The notes under the pieces were generated by a model that saw nothing but the letters and a program-made list of their open reading frames with translations, was not told the origin of the DNA and did no database searches. Made by a program: the position numbers and the translations under genes. A stretch of DNA of 50,038 nt from an uncultured Parabacteroides sp. (lineage in GTDB: Bacteria; Bacteroidota; Bacteroidia; Bacteroidales; Tannerellaceae): contig CASEGC010000068.1 in the NCBI GenBank assembly GCA_949287365.1, forward strand, positions 1 through 50,038, written 5' to 3'. Of this stretch, positions 48,873 to 50,038 are shown in pieces (within the stretch, counting starts at the first letter, position 1; each line of letters begins with the position of its first letter).

Positions 48873-50038
48873 ATGGACAGAGAGATATCAAAGGAAGTGT
48901 TGCGCAAGGAGCGGCGTAAACGGTTGTTTAAGATTGGGGCGGGTGTAGCCGTCGCCGCGGTGGTGATTGGTGGGCTGATTAGTCTCATGCGGACGAGCCT
49001 GCAACGGAAGGACCTCGCCTTCTCGACGGTGGACAGGGGCGTGATAGAGGTCACGGTCAGCGCATCGGGCAAGGTGGTGCCGGCGTTCGAGGAGATTATC
49101 AACTCGCCCATCGACTCCCGCGTCGTGGAGATTTACAAGAAGGGTGGTGACTCCGTGGACGTGGGCACCTCTATCCTGCGCCTGGACTTGCAGAGCGCAG
49201 AGACGGACTATCAGAAGCAACTGGACGAGGAGCGGATGAAACAGCTTCAGTTAGAACAGCTGGAGGTGCAGAGCCGTACGAAGCTCTCCGAGATGGAGAT
49301 GCGACTGAAGGTCTCTCGCATGGAACTAGACCGCAAGGCGGTGGAGTTGCGCAACGAACAGTATTTGGACAGCCTTGGCGCGGGCACTACGGATAAGGTA
49401 CGGCAGGTGGAGCTGGACTACAACGTCAGCCTCCTGAAGCTGCGCGAGGACGAGCAGAAGTACGAGAACGAGAAGGCGCTGGCCGAGGCGGACTACAAGG
49501 TGAAGGAGCTGGAGTTGAATATCTTCCGCAAGAGCCTCGCCGAGACGAGGCGGACCTTGGAGGACGCCCGCATCCGCTCGCCCCGCAAGGCGATTCTTAC
49601 CTACGTGAACAACGAGGTGGGCGCACGGGTGACCAAAGGTAGCCGGGTGGCTATCGTGTCGGACCTTTCTCACTTCAAGATAGAGGGCGAGATAGCCGAT
49701 ACGTATGGCGACCGTATCGCCGTGGGCTCCAAGGCGGTGGTCAAGATTGGCAACGACAAGCTGGAGGGCACGGTGAGCGATGTGACCCCGCTCTCGCGGA
49801 ACGGCGTCATCTCTTTCACCGTGCAGCTGGTGGAGGACAACCACAAGCGCCTGCGCTCCGGCTTGAAGACGGACGTGTACGTGATTAACGCCATCCGCGA
49901 CGACGTGCTCCGCGTCGCCAACGGTTCCTTCTACATGGGCCGTGGCGAGTATGAGCTGTTCGTGGTGGAGGGCGACCAGCTGGTGAAGCGGAAGGTGCGC
50001 CTGGGCGACAGCAACTTCGAGTACATCGAGGTGGTCGA
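48873..50038 (+). CDS. HlyD/MFP-family efflux periplasmic adaptor (3' end outside window)
   Basis: The visible 388 residues begin MDREISKEVLRKERRKRLFK, with one N-terminal transmembrane helix (GAGVAVAAVVIGGLISLM). Then come a barrel-sandwich strand (FSTVDRGVIEVTVSASGKVV), a lipoyl-like half (VEIYKKGGDSVDVGTSILRL), and a long coiled coil with the pattern QLEQLEVQSRTKLSEMEMRL (about residues 110-235). The second lipoyl half is ARIRSPRKAILTYVNNEVG and the beta-barrel segment IAVGSKAVVKIGNDKLEG. These proteins link an inner-membrane ABC or RND pump to an outer-membrane channel. The pump genes presumably follow beyond the window. The gene is preceded by a sigma-54 promoter and a 20-base palindrome. 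Confidence 0.9.
   Translation, partial: MDREISKEVLRKERRKRLFKIGAGVAVAAVVIGGLISLMRTSLQRKDLAFSTVDRGVIEVTVSASGKVVPAFEEIINSPIDSRVVEIYKKGGDSVDVGTSILRLDLQSAETDYQKQLDEERMKQLQLEQLEVQSRTKLSEMEMRLKVSRMELDRKAVELRNEQYLDSLGAGTTDKVRQVELDYNVSLLKLREDEQKYENEKALAEADYKVKELELNIFRKSLAETRRTLEDARIRSPRKAILTYVNNEVGARVTKGSRVAIVSDLSHFKIEGEIADTYGDRIAVGSKAVVKIGNDKLEGTVSDVTPLSRNGVISFTVQLVEDNHKRLRSGLKTDVYVINAIRDDVLRVANGSFYMGRGEYELFVVEGDQLVKRKVRLGDSNFEYIEVV

Overview
The window is a stretch of a Bacteroidales chromosome, most likely Parabacteroides or a close relative (genus is inference). Support: a SusC/SusD pair, lipoproteins with short Bacteroidetes-type signal peptides, a NigD-like lipoprotein, DUF4988/GLUG surface proteins, HU-like proteins of the Bacteroidetes type including one with a DUF4469 domain, a Bacteroidetes LptD, and several start regions preceded by the Bacteroidetes -7 element TAnnTTTG. 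Base composition is patchy: GC-rich blocks (about 1-5400, 25800-29500, 39000-46200, 48100-end) alternate with blocks of lower GC.

Layout. 1-3520: end of a TonB-dependent receptor, a DUF4988/collagen-like/GLUG lipoprotein and an HU-like protein. 3530-8170 (minus): a second-type FtsH protease, then a dedA / DUF47 / Pit phosphate-transport cluster. 8760-14640 (minus): M23 peptidase, endonuclease/phosphatase-fold protein, beta-helix lipoprotein and PepD dipeptidase. 14790-15640 (plus): small membrane protein and OmpH. 15710-17630 (minus): two lipoproteins. 17830-22580 (plus): GH3 glycosidase, malate dehydrogenase, two META-domain lipoproteins. 22565-24611 (minus): NamZ-like muramidase and two tRNA-Gln. 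24773-26491 (plus): asnA, ung. 26814-34117 (minus): lptD, HD hydrolase, apbE, mntP, nitroreductase, GT2, DUF4199, tRNA-Thr and the SRP RNA. 34669-40940 (plus): PHP-domain protein and a SusC (frameshifted)/SusD pair. 41139-45126: divergent DcuB-type transporter and GH2 beta-galactosidase. 45229-48625 (plus): HU/DUF4469 protein and a second GLUG surface protein. 48760-end: a probable sigma-54 promoter driving an HlyD-type efflux adaptor that runs off the window.

The most unusual content is between the genes. Many intergenic gaps hold tandem arrays of short palindromes with an almost clock-like period, but each family has a different palindrome: 23 bp (2762-2890), 21 bp (three copies of one roughly 270-300 bp element, at 8474, 23946 and 34226), about 21 bp (16664), 22 bp (40997), 24 bp (46340) and 41-42 bp (26538). 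The periods cluster near two helical turns of DNA (four for the last). Two arrays lie exactly between an HU-like gene and a GLUG surface-protein gene, in mirrored gene order. I do not recognise these arrays as a named repeat class; they are the best candidate here for an undescribed system.

Other regulatory features: two gene leaders with a short ORF and strong hairpins, a tetranucleotide repeat in one of them, two copies of a long GGAGTTAAAGG hairpin at the 3' ends of genes (one extends a protein's C-terminus), and a symmetric divergent promoter between dcuB and the GH2 gene. All assignments come from reading the sequence; no database search was run.
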